Shown here: one piece after another, positions 27,246 through 37,101 of the stretch | Numbering within the stretch: position 1 is the first letter of the stretch | How the letters are laid out: every line of letters begins with the position of its first letter | Source: Sporobolomyces roseus | Lineage: Eukaryota; Basidiomycota; Microbotryomycetes; Sporidiobolales; Sporidiobolaceae | Length of the DNA stretch: 64,000 nucleotides | Assembly: GCA_016617785.1 (NCBI GenBank) | Contig: JADILM010000008.1 | Span: 248,001-312,000 of the forward strand | Direction of reading: 5' to 3' | Translations under genes and position numbers: made by a program | Notes under the pieces: model-generated | What the model was told of the DNA's origin: nothing | The model's input: the letters and a program-made list of their open reading frames with translations, nothing else | The model's database searches: none

Positions 27246-27374
27246 ATTGGAGATTAAGCTCTCTTATCTGCTGTTATGTGCTTTCTAGGGTATCTCGAGG
27301 TTGAGAGGTGAATGGGATCTCACCAAAAGATCAAACTCCTTTTCGCTTCCTACGATTCACTACACCTCACAAGA
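27246..27374. promoter_or_regulatory. Very short divergent promoter between two F-box/LRR-like paralogs
   Basis: Start codons of the two head-to-head paralogs are 129 bp apart if the right-hand gene starts at 27375, or only 66 bp if its upstream in-frame ATG at 27312 is used. No specific site is recognised. Such a short shared promoter suggests coupled expression. Confidence 0.45.
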
Positions 27375-28880
27375 ATGGCAAGGACGAAGCAGAATAGGCG
27401 CACACTTCCCGCTGGACCACGCTTCATGCGTCGACAAGCTCTCTCTAGGTCTCCCTCCCCTTTCCAACCTCTTCCTGGTCGCGACTTCTTCTCTGCCCTT
27501 CCTCACGAGATTATCCTTTGTATACTCGACATGGTCGATTCAGAGAGGCCGCTCCTACCCATCATCAATAAGCGCCTACTGCCCTTCAATCGTCATGAAC
27601 TTTATCAAAAGGTTCGCCTTCGCAGTTCAAATCAACTCGCACTCTTCGTCCGAACGCTACAGTCGAACCCTGGAATCGGCCGCTACGTCAAATCTTGGGC
27701 CTTCGATGAGTCCCGCTCCAGATGGTCGCGTCGAACGGATAAGGAGGAACAAGTCGACCTCGCTTCTCTCCCTCACGCCCTCGAAACGCTCTCCGATGTC
27801 GAAGACCTTTCCGTCGATGGTCCCTCCGACATCATCCGTGATGTACTCAACTTCGACAAGTCGTCCCTTCGCAAACTCCGCCACGTCAGTCTTACAAGCG
27901 ACTTCGCGGGTTTCGAAGATCCCTTCGATATCGGTCACTTCGCATCGCTCGCTAGCTGTCCACTCCTCGATAACCTATCCATAGCCATGCAAAGCGAGTC
28001 GAGCGTGTACCGTAAACTTCCGCCTCCAAGGCCGCCTCCGGACAATTCCCACCCGACAATCAAGTTCCCTTCTGTCCAGTCCCTCGCCCTCAAAGGACCC
28101 CTTACCTCCTACTTCTCGACACATCGCTTCATTGCCCGCTTTAATCTTGTCCACCTCACCATCCTCGACAACAGCCGACTCGTACCCCTCGCTTCCCTCG
28201 TCTCCTCGATCCAGAACCCGCAACTCGTCCAAACACTCAGTATCGGCTCCGGCGATGCTGATTTCGCCCTTGGCAACCAACTTCAACCTTTCTCGAACCT
28301 CCTGTCCCTCGCCCTCGAAGACATGAACATCGAGACGGAGGCAGATCTCTTCCTCGACTCTCTCCGTACCTTGTCGCTGCACACCCTCACTCTCGGTCAC
28401 AACACCTACTTCGACACTGATGAGATCATCACTCTTGTCAGCCCCTCGACTCGACATCCGACTCTACACACCCTCGTCTTGAATACGGTGAAAGCGAGAG
28501 AAGGGACCTACATCGACTTTGACGATTGGAGGGACGATCAATACGAAACGGATTGGGTGTTACCTTTCATTGAGATGGGAGAATCAAGTGACGAGACGTT
28601 TGACGACATCAGGAGCGTGCGGAGGGCGGCAAAGGCGAGCGGAATTGAGACGAGGGGAACGTCGATAGAAGGATGCGAAATTGAGACTAAGTGGTTCAAG
28701 GCGTACGATCGTGCTCAGCGGAAACACAACGCTCGCAGCGAGGACGAAATGCCTACGAGTTCCGAGGACGAGGAAGAAGAGGAAGAAGAAGAAGAGGAAG
28801 CGGCGAGTGAGGGGAGGATTAGAGGGAAGACAGAGGCAGTCATGGAGAGGAAGGTGGGACGGACTAGGAGTGCAGAGTAG
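27312..28880 (+). CDS. F-box/LRR-like protein, family member 4, with acidic tail
   Basis: This is a single exon. The frame opens at ATG 27312 (522 aa), but the ATG at 27375 gives a 501-aa protein starting MARTKQNRRTLPAGPR and may be the real start. The F-box-like FFSALPHEIILCILDMV is followed by PIINKRLLPFNRHELYQKVRL. Family marks follow in order: FAGFEDPFDI, LALKGPLTS, LHTLTLGHNTYFDTDEIITLV with PTLHTLVLNTV, and a divergent C-terminal module (DWVLPFIEMGES). It ends with about 14 Glu/Asp residues and a basic end, absent from the paralogs. It is convergent with the methyltransferase gene, with 122 bp between stops. If Met1 is removed from the 27375 start, the new N-terminus ARTKQ equals that of histone H3. 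Confidence 0.8.
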   Translation: MGSHQKIKLLFASYDSLHLTRMARTKQNRRTLPAGPRFMRRQALSRSPSPFQPLPGRDFFSALPHEIILCILDMVDSERPLLPIINKRLLPFNRHELYQKVRLRSSNQLALFVRTLQSNPGIGRYVKSWAFDESRSRWSRRTDKEEQVDLASLPHALETLSDVEDLSVDGPSDIIRDVLNFDKSSLRKLRHVSLTSDFAGFEDPFDIGHFASLASCPLLDNLSIAMQSESSVYRKLPPPRPPPDNSHPTIKFPSVQSLALKGPLTSYFSTHRFIARFNLVHLTILDNSRLVPLASLVSSIQNPQLVQTLSIGSGDADFALGNQLQPFSNLLSLALEDMNIETEADLFLDSLRTLSLHTLTLGHNTYFDTDEIITLVSPSTRHPTLHTLVLNTVKAREGTYIDFDDWRDDQYETDWVLPFIEMGESSDETFDDIRSVRRAAKASGIETRGTSIEGCEIETKWFKAYDRAQRKHNARSEDEMPTSSEDEEEEEEEEEEAASEGRIRGKTEAVMERKVGRTRSAE

Positions 28881-29002
28881 ATAGTGACGCAGCGGTATCG
28901 GACAAATGTGGAGGCAAGGGAGGAGAGAAGTAGCTTGAAAAGTCACAAGTCGGAATGTCATGATCACTTTGCTTTGCTTCGATTTCTATCCACGACCTGA
29001 CA

Positions 29003-29951
29003 CTACTCGCAGCCATGCGCAAATTCGAACGTTCCTACGAAAGTCCACCTATTCCTTTCCTCCTGTTTCTCCAACTTGCCTTTATCCGGTTCCCATCGTC
29101 TTTTCTCTCCTTCCACACTGATCTCATAGCATGAGTGCTGAGAGATATGAGCGATTCCTCGTCGTTGTGCGAGCTCGAGGAAGTTTGCGATGACTTTGCG
29201 AGAAGTGTGGAATCCAGCCGAGAGATGAAAGATCGCTTGAGGCGATGCTTTAAGGAGCTCGACAAGCGACCGGATCAAAGGTTTGTGCAGCGATCGATCC
29301 CAGATACAGTCGGCGACGAGAATGAGATCGAAAGAAGGGGAAACCCTGCGAAATCGAGAAGTCAGTACATTGTCGTTGCGAAGAAGCGAGAGTCCTCACT
29401 GGCGAAGGTCTTGAGTCGACTCTCCGAAGCTATGACCGACGATCTTGACTCGAGAGCGATAACGTGAAACGACAGCTTCGTCGACAGCCTCACGAAGATC
29501 CGAAAGCATTCGAGAATCGTTGAAATCGCTCAGAACGACCTGTCAAGATCAAGTTCAGAGTTCTGACCTCTTCCGTCGAGTAAGTATAGATGAAACGTAC
29601 GAGCTCTGCCTCCTTGTAAGCAGCCACACACGAAGGTAGCCCGACCCCGCATCCCAATTCGAGCACTCTTTTCCCCTTGACGTCGATCTCCTCAGTCGCG
29701 ATCATATCTGCCAGTATGATCGAAGCGTTCCATACGTAGTTTGCGTGCTTGTCGACGATACGAACTGGAGGAATCGGGATTGAGAGGAGAAGAGGAGAAG
29801 GGGCGGAGAGAGGGGAGAAATAGGTGAATGGGTGACCTGGGAGACCGTGGCGTGGTACTGCTGAGAGATAGTTTGATGGGAACATCTTTATGAGATCGAG
29901 GGAAAGTGTAGGAGAGAAAGAGAGGGAGGGAGGAACAACAGAGAAATTCAT
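29003..29951 (-). CDS. NNT1: Nnt1/Efm7-type class I methyltransferase
   Basis: Three exons (29601-29951, 29400-29539, 29003-29345) give 277 aa, the usual size. It belongs to the seven-beta-strand SAM-dependent methyltransferases close to yeast Nnt1/Efm7, which methylates the N-terminus and adjacent Lys of translation elongation factor 1A. Visible motifs are ANYVWNASIILADMI; the SAM-binding GKRVLELGCGVGLPS; VVLSDFNDSRML (motif post-I, across the first intron); DLILVADCIWDRSLHKPLIRSL (motif II region); and GFHTSRKVIANFL. The C-terminus (RRWEPDKGKLEKQEERNRW) is charged. The start is the ATG at 29951; an in-frame Met follows 22 codons later. It lies 118 bp downstream of, and on the same strand as, the 30070-32866 gene. 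Substrate is inferred from the family. Confidence 0.82.
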
Positions 29952-30069
29952 CGAACTTCGCAGAATCTCGAACGAAAAGGGTGCGAATAGAATATTGACA
30001 ACACTCAAAAGCAAAGCGAAAGAACAGAAAAGACAGCTAAGGCCACTACACAAGACGTCCTCGTCAAGT

Positions 30070-32866
30070 TTACTCAAGATCTCCTTCCTCCAAGTCGATG
30101 TGTCTTCTACTAACCAATTCCCCTCCTTCGTCCTCGTACCAATCCTCGGGTAAATCGACATCAGGAGCTTCCAACAGCATTTGCGCAACCGTCTTTGTCT
30201 CGAATACTTCCTCCTCCTCTTCCTCTTCCGCTTGAGGTGGTGTGAGTTGAGGAGCGGTCGAACCAAGAGTCCAATAACTTTCCCACTGAGTTTCTTCCCT
30301 CCCATCCTGCACTCCTCCCTCTCTCTCCTCAACGACATCGAGAGGTAATTCGTAAGCAGGGAAACGAAGTCGAATGGGTGTACCAAGAGGCGAAATGATT
30401 CCTCCTTTTCTTCCTGCGAGAATCGGCGCGTCGTCCTCGGGATCAGAATCTGGAATCACTTCTTCCTCATCGACCTCCATCTCGATACCTCCTTTCTCCA
30501 TATCGAGTCCGAGTTGATCGTTGCTGATCGGTGCCGGAGAAGGAGGTAGAGAAGAAAGGGAAGATAGTGGTGAAGAACAAATCTCCTCTTCTTCATCTTC
30601 CTGAACTCGTTCCATCTTTCCCTCTACTCCGCCCTCCCTCTCAACTCTAGATCCACCGATCCCAGTAATACTATCCCTCACCGCTTTCCCAAACACTTGC
30701 ATCAAACTCAAATCCTCTCCCCCCAAATTCTGACTATCCTCCACGAGCTCTTCTCGACCATCTTTCGCGTTCGATTCGAGCTGGAAATGATCCGTGAGAC
30801 GAGATTGACGAGGTAGTGGAGGTGGTGGCGGTGTGAGAGGTTTAGATCCTTTCCAAGCTTGATCCAATCCATTCCAATCCGTTCCCTTGATCGTATTCTG
30901 AGCAAGTGGGGGAGGGGAAGAGATTGGTCTAGAAGGAGACAAGGGAAGATCATTTGGAAGTGGGAAAGGCATTGGTTCAGATTCAGGGAGAGCAAGATCG
31001 AGAGGTTTCTCTTTTGCCGGTCTGAGGGGTTTCGGGGAAGGTAACACGATTTGATCTGAATCGAGTATGGGGAGGTCGGAAGGTAATTTCCAATACATTC
31101 CGGAGAGGAGTGGGTCGTGCGATAAAGAATCGGGATACTGGGTTTCTTCGACGTAGAATCCGTTGGAGTCGAATGCGTGTGAGTAAGGGTTGTAGGGATA
31201 GGGATGTTGGTTCTGGGTTTGAGTGTCTTCGACGAGGATGCGAGAGGAATGAGGAGGGGAAGAAGGAGGGGTGGGGCGAGGAGGTGGACCACGTCGAAGT
31301 CGCTTGCGAGGGAGAGCGGGTGGAGGGGGCATGAGAATTCCGGATTCGGTAGGTTGAAGCGGCTTGAGAGGTCGTGTAGGAAGCAGGGTAGAGGTTTCCA
31401 TGAAGCGCATAGGGGAGGAAGAACCGAGGAGTGAGAGATGGGATGCAACGGAAGGTTGAGAATCGGGAATCGAAACGTTGGGGTCTTCTTCCTCTTCGAG
31501 TTCGAGTTCGGGTTGGCGAGGTGGCGAGGAAGAGTCGAGGAGTTCGATGATGTTCGAAGCTTCGACGAATCCAGAATCATCTTGAGCGTTTCCTCCCTTC
31601 TTCGAAGGTACCAATATTTCATCCTCAGTTTCCGCCTCAGTCTCAGGTTCCTCTCCATCCTCCATATCGCTGAGATTTGGTGGTGTAGGTCCATCTGAAT
31701 CGGGTACGAGAATTCGTGCAGGTCTCTTTTGATTGTAAGGAACCAAGAGAGCTTGAAGTTCTTCTGCCGATCCTGACCCTGACGATTGAGTCGAATAAGA
31801 AGAAGCGGAACGATGATGCGATGTTCGACTAGTGAGACGAGGCGGAGGAGGTTGAGGTAGAGTGTAAGAAGGGCGAGTAGTCCTAGGAGGTTCTTCGAAA
31901 TCTTGTTCGATGACTCGTTCATCTCTTCCTTCTTCAACTCCTTGTGAGCTACTCAGCTCCAACTCCTCTAACTTGACGCGTTTCCTGCTACCCTCCTTCG
32001 CTCTTTCACTCCCGGAGTCCTCCTGCTCTTCCTGCTCCGGGTTCATCAAATCCAACTTTCCCCATCCTCCTCGATCTTCTTTCCTCTTCCTCCTCCTCTG
32101 AGTTTCCCCATACATTTCTGCGTCGTCATAAGGGAGGTCGGGTCCATCGAAATCGATCGTCGGACCTTGTCGTCGATTCTTCGTTTCGAGGATTCGTCGA
32201 GCGTTCGAAGTCGAAGAGATCGAGGTCGAAGAAGATGTGGAAGGGTTTCGAGATAGTTGTCGTTTCCATTTCGAAGCTATCTGGTTCTTATTGAGTAGAG
32301 CTCTCGATATATCGGAATCTTCAGTCGACGAGTTTGACGAAGTGATGTGTTGAGAAATCCCTTTCCCCTTTCCCTTTCCCTTCTTCATACCACCATCCTC
32401 TGCTCCATCGACAACCCATTCTCCTCCTACCCTCTTGATAGGCGCAGATCGACCAGTTCCAACAGTATTCACTTTATCCTTCAACGGTTTCCTCGCATTC
32501 GAAGTCGATGATCCCATTGACAGAGTCGATTGAACCTGTTTCGGTTTGTTGGTCAAAGTGGAAGTTCTCGGAGTGATTAAAGGAGTTTTGTCGCGCGAGA
32601 AGAGGAGTGCTTGTTTGTGGGAAGAAGAGGAAGAGGAAGCGGAAGGTCGACGAGGATGAGTGAGGGGTTTGCGTGGTTTCGAGCTCGAGGAGGAAGATGA
32701 TGTTTGTCGATTGGATGGTGTACCTGCGAACTACGTATAGAGGGGAGGATAAAGTCAGTGGCGATGTCGAGATGGAAAGAGGGGGAGAAAGAGAGGGAAA
32801 GCAGGAGAGGGATGGGGAAGGACGTACGCCTGCTCCTGCATTCTTCCAACTAGCTACGCTGTCCAT
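30070..32866 (-). CDS. Large disordered, acidic protein of unknown function
   Basis: Two exons (32828-32866 and 30070-32730) give 899 aa. The intron acceptor is the TACGTAG ending at 32731; a CAG six bases further would shift the frame. The 13-residue first exon (MDSVASWKNAGAG) joins to FAGTPSNRQTSSSSS. Almost the whole protein is Ser/Pro/Glu-rich and probably disordered. It has basic clusters (KKGKGKGKG, RRRKRKE, RKRVKLEE) and long acidic runs (EAETEDE, EEEEEEE, DSDPEDDAP). A few hydrophobic-aromatic short motifs (HAFDSNGFYVEETQYPD, SYWTLGS, LPEDWYEDEGGELVSRR) may be protein-docking sites. Composition and basic clusters suggest a nuclear protein. No domain is recognised. It is divergent from CGI121 with 115 bp between starts. 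Confidence 0.65.
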
Positions 32867-32981
32867 CTCGACTAGTCTGGAGGTTGATGAGTGAAGTAGG
32901 AGAGAGAGAGAGTTGAGAGTTGTTTGTTTTTCGGAGTCCTCTCTCTCACTCCAATAACGCGACGACTCTCTCACAACAAGC
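32867..32981. promoter_or_regulatory. 115-bp divergent promoter of the acidic-protein gene and CGI121
   Basis: This is among the shortest intergenic intervals in the window. It contains a purine-rich stretch (gagagagagag around 32909) and an ordinary leader before ATG 32982. No specific factor site is recognised. Confidence 0.4.
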
Positions 32982-33798
32982 ATGGAATCCCTCAAATTAG
33001 ACTATGCCAAATCCACAATTCATCTAGCACTGTTCAACGACGTGACTAACTCCTCCCAGCTTCGACAACGACTCATCAATGCTTCAACTCTTCCAGACAA
33101 TGACGAGGGCGACAATGAGAGATCAAGAGTAGATTACGCATTCATAGATGCTGCAATGGTATGCTCCCATACTCTCACTGCTCGCCTCAGTGGCTAGCTG
33201 ACCTTGCAAGCGTTCTAGAGAGACTAGATTACTTCGAGATTGCACGTTTTGACTGCAGTCACTCAAGCACTACTAGCACAAGCCAACGATGCACTCAAGA
33301 GTAAGACACTACATTCTGAAGTCATCTGGATGCTCGAACCAGGTTCAAATGTCAGCCTTCCTCTCCTCCCTTGTCGAAACCTATTCGCAAGCTAAAGTCT
33401 CGTTCTTCTCTTTGACAGATCTCCGAAGCGTTGAAGCATTTCGGCTTATCGGCAAATACGAAGAACCTTCTACTGGTGCGGATACAACAAGGAGGAGAAG
33501 AACAAGCGGAAGATGTCGAGAAAGGGATGAGAGCGATTGTTGAGGGAGAACTTGCGAGTTTGGATCAATTGGGACAGCTACCGAACGACGGGACAAACTT
33601 CAAGAGCTTACGAAAGGTGAGCAGATACTCTTTCTGAGCTGAACAGAAGCAGTATGAGCCTGATGTCGCGAGCTCGTTCAGATCTACAAACTCAATTCCG
33701 ACGCTGCTTTGACTTCTTTACAACCTGGATCTCCAGAATTCTTGCGGACACTGGATCAAATAGTCACGAGTCAAGTAGCACTCAAAAGTGTCATGTAA
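32982..33798 (+). CDS. CGI121: EKC/KEOPS complex subunit CGI121
   Basis: CGI121 (human TPRKB) binds PRPK/Bud32 in the KEOPS complex, which makes the t6A37 modification of ANN-decoding tRNAs and also affects telomeres. Four exons (32982-33158, 33228-33350, 33419-33615 plus one base, 33682-33798) give 204 aa, close to the usual 180-200. Family marks are STIHLALFNDVTNSSQLRQ at the start, VDYAFIDAAMITSRLHVLTAV across the first intron, the highly conserved KTLHSEVIWMLEPGSNISEAL, and FGLSANTKNLLLVRI. A GTAAGA in the middle of exon 2 (33301) is not used, because the conserved block reads through it. The last exon, PEFLRTLDQIVTSQVALKSVM, is the helical C-terminus. Confidence 0.92.
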
Positions 33799-34390
33799 TG
33801 ATGGAGCGCAACATTTTCGAAATCATTCTTCTTCTCCAACGTTCTTTCGTTACAAAGGTCTCAGTTTCATCAACTCCTTTTCCCGGGAGCGCCATTTCCA
33901 ACCGAGCAGTCAAATGCAGGATCTACAGGTCCTCAGTCTCACTGATCTCCAAGCAACGACTCAAACCTTCTTTTCACGAACCTCTACGGAATTCACCTCT
34001 CAAACTTTCCCATTCTCCTCCCTTACTCGTCAATTTATCCTCACAGTCAAAGTGACCGAAACAGATGATTCGCTAATGTCTTCCAAGCTTGTCTCATTCG
34101 ACTCCCACTTCTCTCCTTCAAAAACAAAAATGAACAACCTTCCAACTGCAGAACAAAATCGACGTTTCAAAAAGCCTCGATCACAAATGTTCGGACTCTC
34201 CTCGAATCTTTCTCCGCTCTCTCCCATCACCTTCACCTTCACCTTGTACTCTCTCCCTCCTCTCCCGTTTGACGTTCACCTCTAGTCTTTCGTTCCTTCT
34301 CGCCCTTCTCCCTCAATACGCTCCGACGACTCGTAGGTTATCCCTCTTCGGACGTCGACTGCAATCAGTACGCCTCGAGTTCAACGCGCA
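33799..34390. other. Intergenic between CGI121 and the first membrane-protein gene
   Basis: In these 592 bp I see no gene. It is pyrimidine-rich from about 34200 to 34330, fitting a long leader. Open frames there (for example 33788-34285) have no family resemblance. Confidence 0.4.
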
Positions 34391-36541
34391 ATGTCGGCAG
34401 CTGGACTCTTACCTTTCGACGTACCGACGGGTTCCTACTCTTGGATCGCTCCATACTACGCACAAGTCTTTCAAGAAATCGCCAATGGTGGATCACCTTA
34501 TGAATCACTCATGGAGATCCTGTAAGAATACCTTTCTTCTCTTCCCTCTTCATCTCTCGTGTCTCAAGACGCTCGAAAGACTAATGTTCCCTCGAATGAA
34601 ACAGGACTTATCTTTTTTACCCTAGAACAGAGATGGGGTTTAGGGTACAACTTTGGGTACTGGTCGCTTTGTTCGCTCTGTACGTTTTCTTTCACTCTCA
34701 ACTTTGTCGACGTTTCCCGAAACTCCTTAGTGACGGTGATTTGAGAAATGTGATTAGATCAATCTTGATCATCTTGTTAGGACTCGCTCTGAGGTTGTAT
34801 CAGGGACGTATGTTCATCGTTCATCGACTCGACAAGACGGTGGTGATCCCTGGAGGAGCTTTGTTCCCCGTTTGCGCACTTGCTTATTCTGCTCGTACGT
34901 TCTCACTTTATTCGTCTCAAGCTCGTCGTTACTCGCAATGCTGAGGAGAAAGCTGGTGTGGACAGTCGGTCTCATCGTCCTGGTTGGAGCTGTCGAGATC
35001 TCGAATCTGGCGACTCCTTTCCCGACTTGGTTTCAGGGAACAAGAGCAGCTTGGATCGGACCTCTCTGGACTGCAGTATTCTTCGAAGTTTGGGCTTGTT
35101 ACGCTGGATGGTCAGTTCCTCTCTCTCTTCACGGCTCATGCTGTATCGAACTGAATCGGGTTGACTCGCAGGTACATTCGTCGCTACGGTGCTCATTTCC
35201 GAGAATCGACTCTCAAAACGATCTTCGCATTCTCACTCCCAGTCTTCGTCCTCCTCATCGCGTGGGTTCCTCCGACAGTCCTCTTTGTCCTCGGCTCTCG
35301 AGACTTCAACGCCGCCGTCAGAGTCTCACGTACAGTCTACGATCTCCTAGTCGAATGGAACTCGACCTGGACGCCTGAGAAAGGACTCGAGTTACAGAAC
35401 TTTGCGAGTTTGTTCAAGCAGGGAGATGGGTTGGGGAAAGGCTTGTTGGGTTACTCTGAGAGGTTCTCGATGGGTTGTTTGTATGTCGCTACTTTACTCG
35501 TTATTACTTTAGTCGTGAGTTCCCTCCTTCTCTACCTTGCTTACGATCTACTTTAGCTCACTCGTTGGGTTGATCGGCTTTCGTAGGCTTACCTCGTCGG
35601 TGCCGCTCTCGAGCTCTCACATTTGTCGAAAACGATTCGACGATTGAAGATTGAACACAACCTCGGAGTTCAAACTCGCGCTTCAAAAGAACAACGATCT
35701 CGACTCGCTCAACTCTCTCACTCCGTTCTCCGTCGTCAATCAACCGTCAAATGCGACCTCGAAGAACAGCTCGACGATGAGTACGCGAGGGGTCAAGGAA
35801 AGGGAAGGAGGCAATGGATTTTGATGGAATGGGTTAGGACAAACAGGATCTTGACTACGGCGTGTATCGCTGCTTTGTTGGTCGCTGAGATCGGATTGTT
35901 GTTCTGGAAAGGATTCACGAAACAAGGGTTCGAAGCTCCCTCTTCCCGTAAGTTTGATCGTTCTCATCCTCACGAGTTTGACCATGAACTCATTTTCGCT
36001 TTCGTCGATAGAATTCAAGGCCGAGATCCTCCTCGCTGGATGGCTCAACTCGCTTCTCATGACTCTAGTCTCCCTCCTCATCCTCTTCCGATCTCTCGAC
36101 GGCTCCTCCCCTCTCGTCGACCGTCTCCGTGCCTACCTTCCCTTCGTCCCCTTCCCTCCTTCGCTCGAACGTCGGAACGGTACATCAGTCGGTTCAATCT
36201 CGACCAACGGTGGACCACCTCGACACCATTTCAATTCTGAAAAGACAGTAGTATCGGAACGACCGATTTTCGAGAACAAGATCATTATCGAAGAAGAGGA
36301 GGAATCGGAAGAAGCAGGACGTGCACAATCTTCTTCGTCTCTCGAAACACCATCGTCCTCGGATGAAGGTCACCATCGTCGACCATCTTATTCTTCGAGG
36401 TCTTCTTCTCGAAACGTGATGAGAATCCCCGTACCGACTCTCGAGATCAGCGCACCTCCAGAGGATCGAAGAGGGAGCTCGCTGGGAAGTATAGAGATGG
36501 AGGATGACGATAGTGCGGTCGACAAAGAAGTCGGAGAATGA
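34391..36541 (+). CDS. Polytopic membrane protein of unknown family, tandem copy A
   Basis: Six exons (34391-34521, 34605-34894, 34966-35110, 35172-35514, 35587-35947, 36012-36541) give 599 aa. I count seven or eight hydrophobic segments: LWVLVALFALYVFF; IRSILIILLGLALR; the block from IPGGALFPVCALAY through LGLIVLVGAVEI; WIGPLWTAVFFEVWACYAGW; FAFSLPVFVLLIAWVPPTVLFVL; VATLLVITLVAYLVGAAL; ILTTACIAALLVAEIGLLFW; and LLAGWLNSLLMTLVSLLILF. An amphipathic loop with KGLELQNFASLFKQG is conserved in copy B. The cytoplasmic-looking tail is disordered and acidic, and starts with a NGGPPRHHF motif kept in both copies (TSGPPRHHF). There is no signal peptide. It is not a recognised transporter or pheromone receptor; a 7TM-receptor-like fold is possible but unsupported. 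Confidence 0.78.
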
Positions 36542-37101
36542 ACTTGAAAAAGACTTCGACATCTTGAACATATATGATCACCTTCGTTTGCTCTCTCCCT
36601 CTTTTCCATCAGGATTATACCTCGCGGGGCGTCGTCGCTTGTAGCTCCTCTCTTTGTAGCGATACCGGATCTTCTGTAACTTGTTCTTTGTTTCAAATTA
36701 GCCTTTCGAGGCTTCTCGGGGTCTCGCTACTTCTCCCTTGCCCCCCAAGCTTGTAATCGTTGCTGTGAGCTCCTCTTCTGTGTTCGACAGCCTCTGTACC
36801 AGAGCTGACTCTGTACTGCTCGTCGAGAAGGTCACTCGTTCTATTACCGATCTTGCTCGAAGCCTTCCAGGTTTCCTTCACTCTCTTGTCATGCGTTCAG
36901 GAGGACTCGGAGATATCTTTCTGCATCGCGAAGTACCGCTACGGAGGTCACCGATCGTAGCCGCGGATCTGATCGGACTTTGTGAGTCTCCTGTCCGTCT
37001 CTTGTCGTCCTCCTTTGCGATCTCACTCGCTCCACTCATTGCAGTCTGTAGCTTACCTCCACTTGAACGCGTCTTGTGATCCTGAGGAGACGGCTGGCTT
37101 G
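36542..37101. other. Spacer between the tandem membrane-protein genes, with a probable 5'UTR intron
   Basis: No coding exon is supported in these 560 bp. GTGAGT at 36982 and GCAG ending at 37044 bound a 63-nt candidate leader intron of the following gene, with a pyrimidine-rich interior. The paralog start motif begins only at ATG 37102. Confidence 0.4.

Noticed and set aside
30708..31937. 409-codon open frame overlapping the acidic-protein gene in another frame
   Set aside because: It is low-complexity, follows the composition of the main frame and lacks a start context; the main frame spans 2.66 kb and has a proper first exon.
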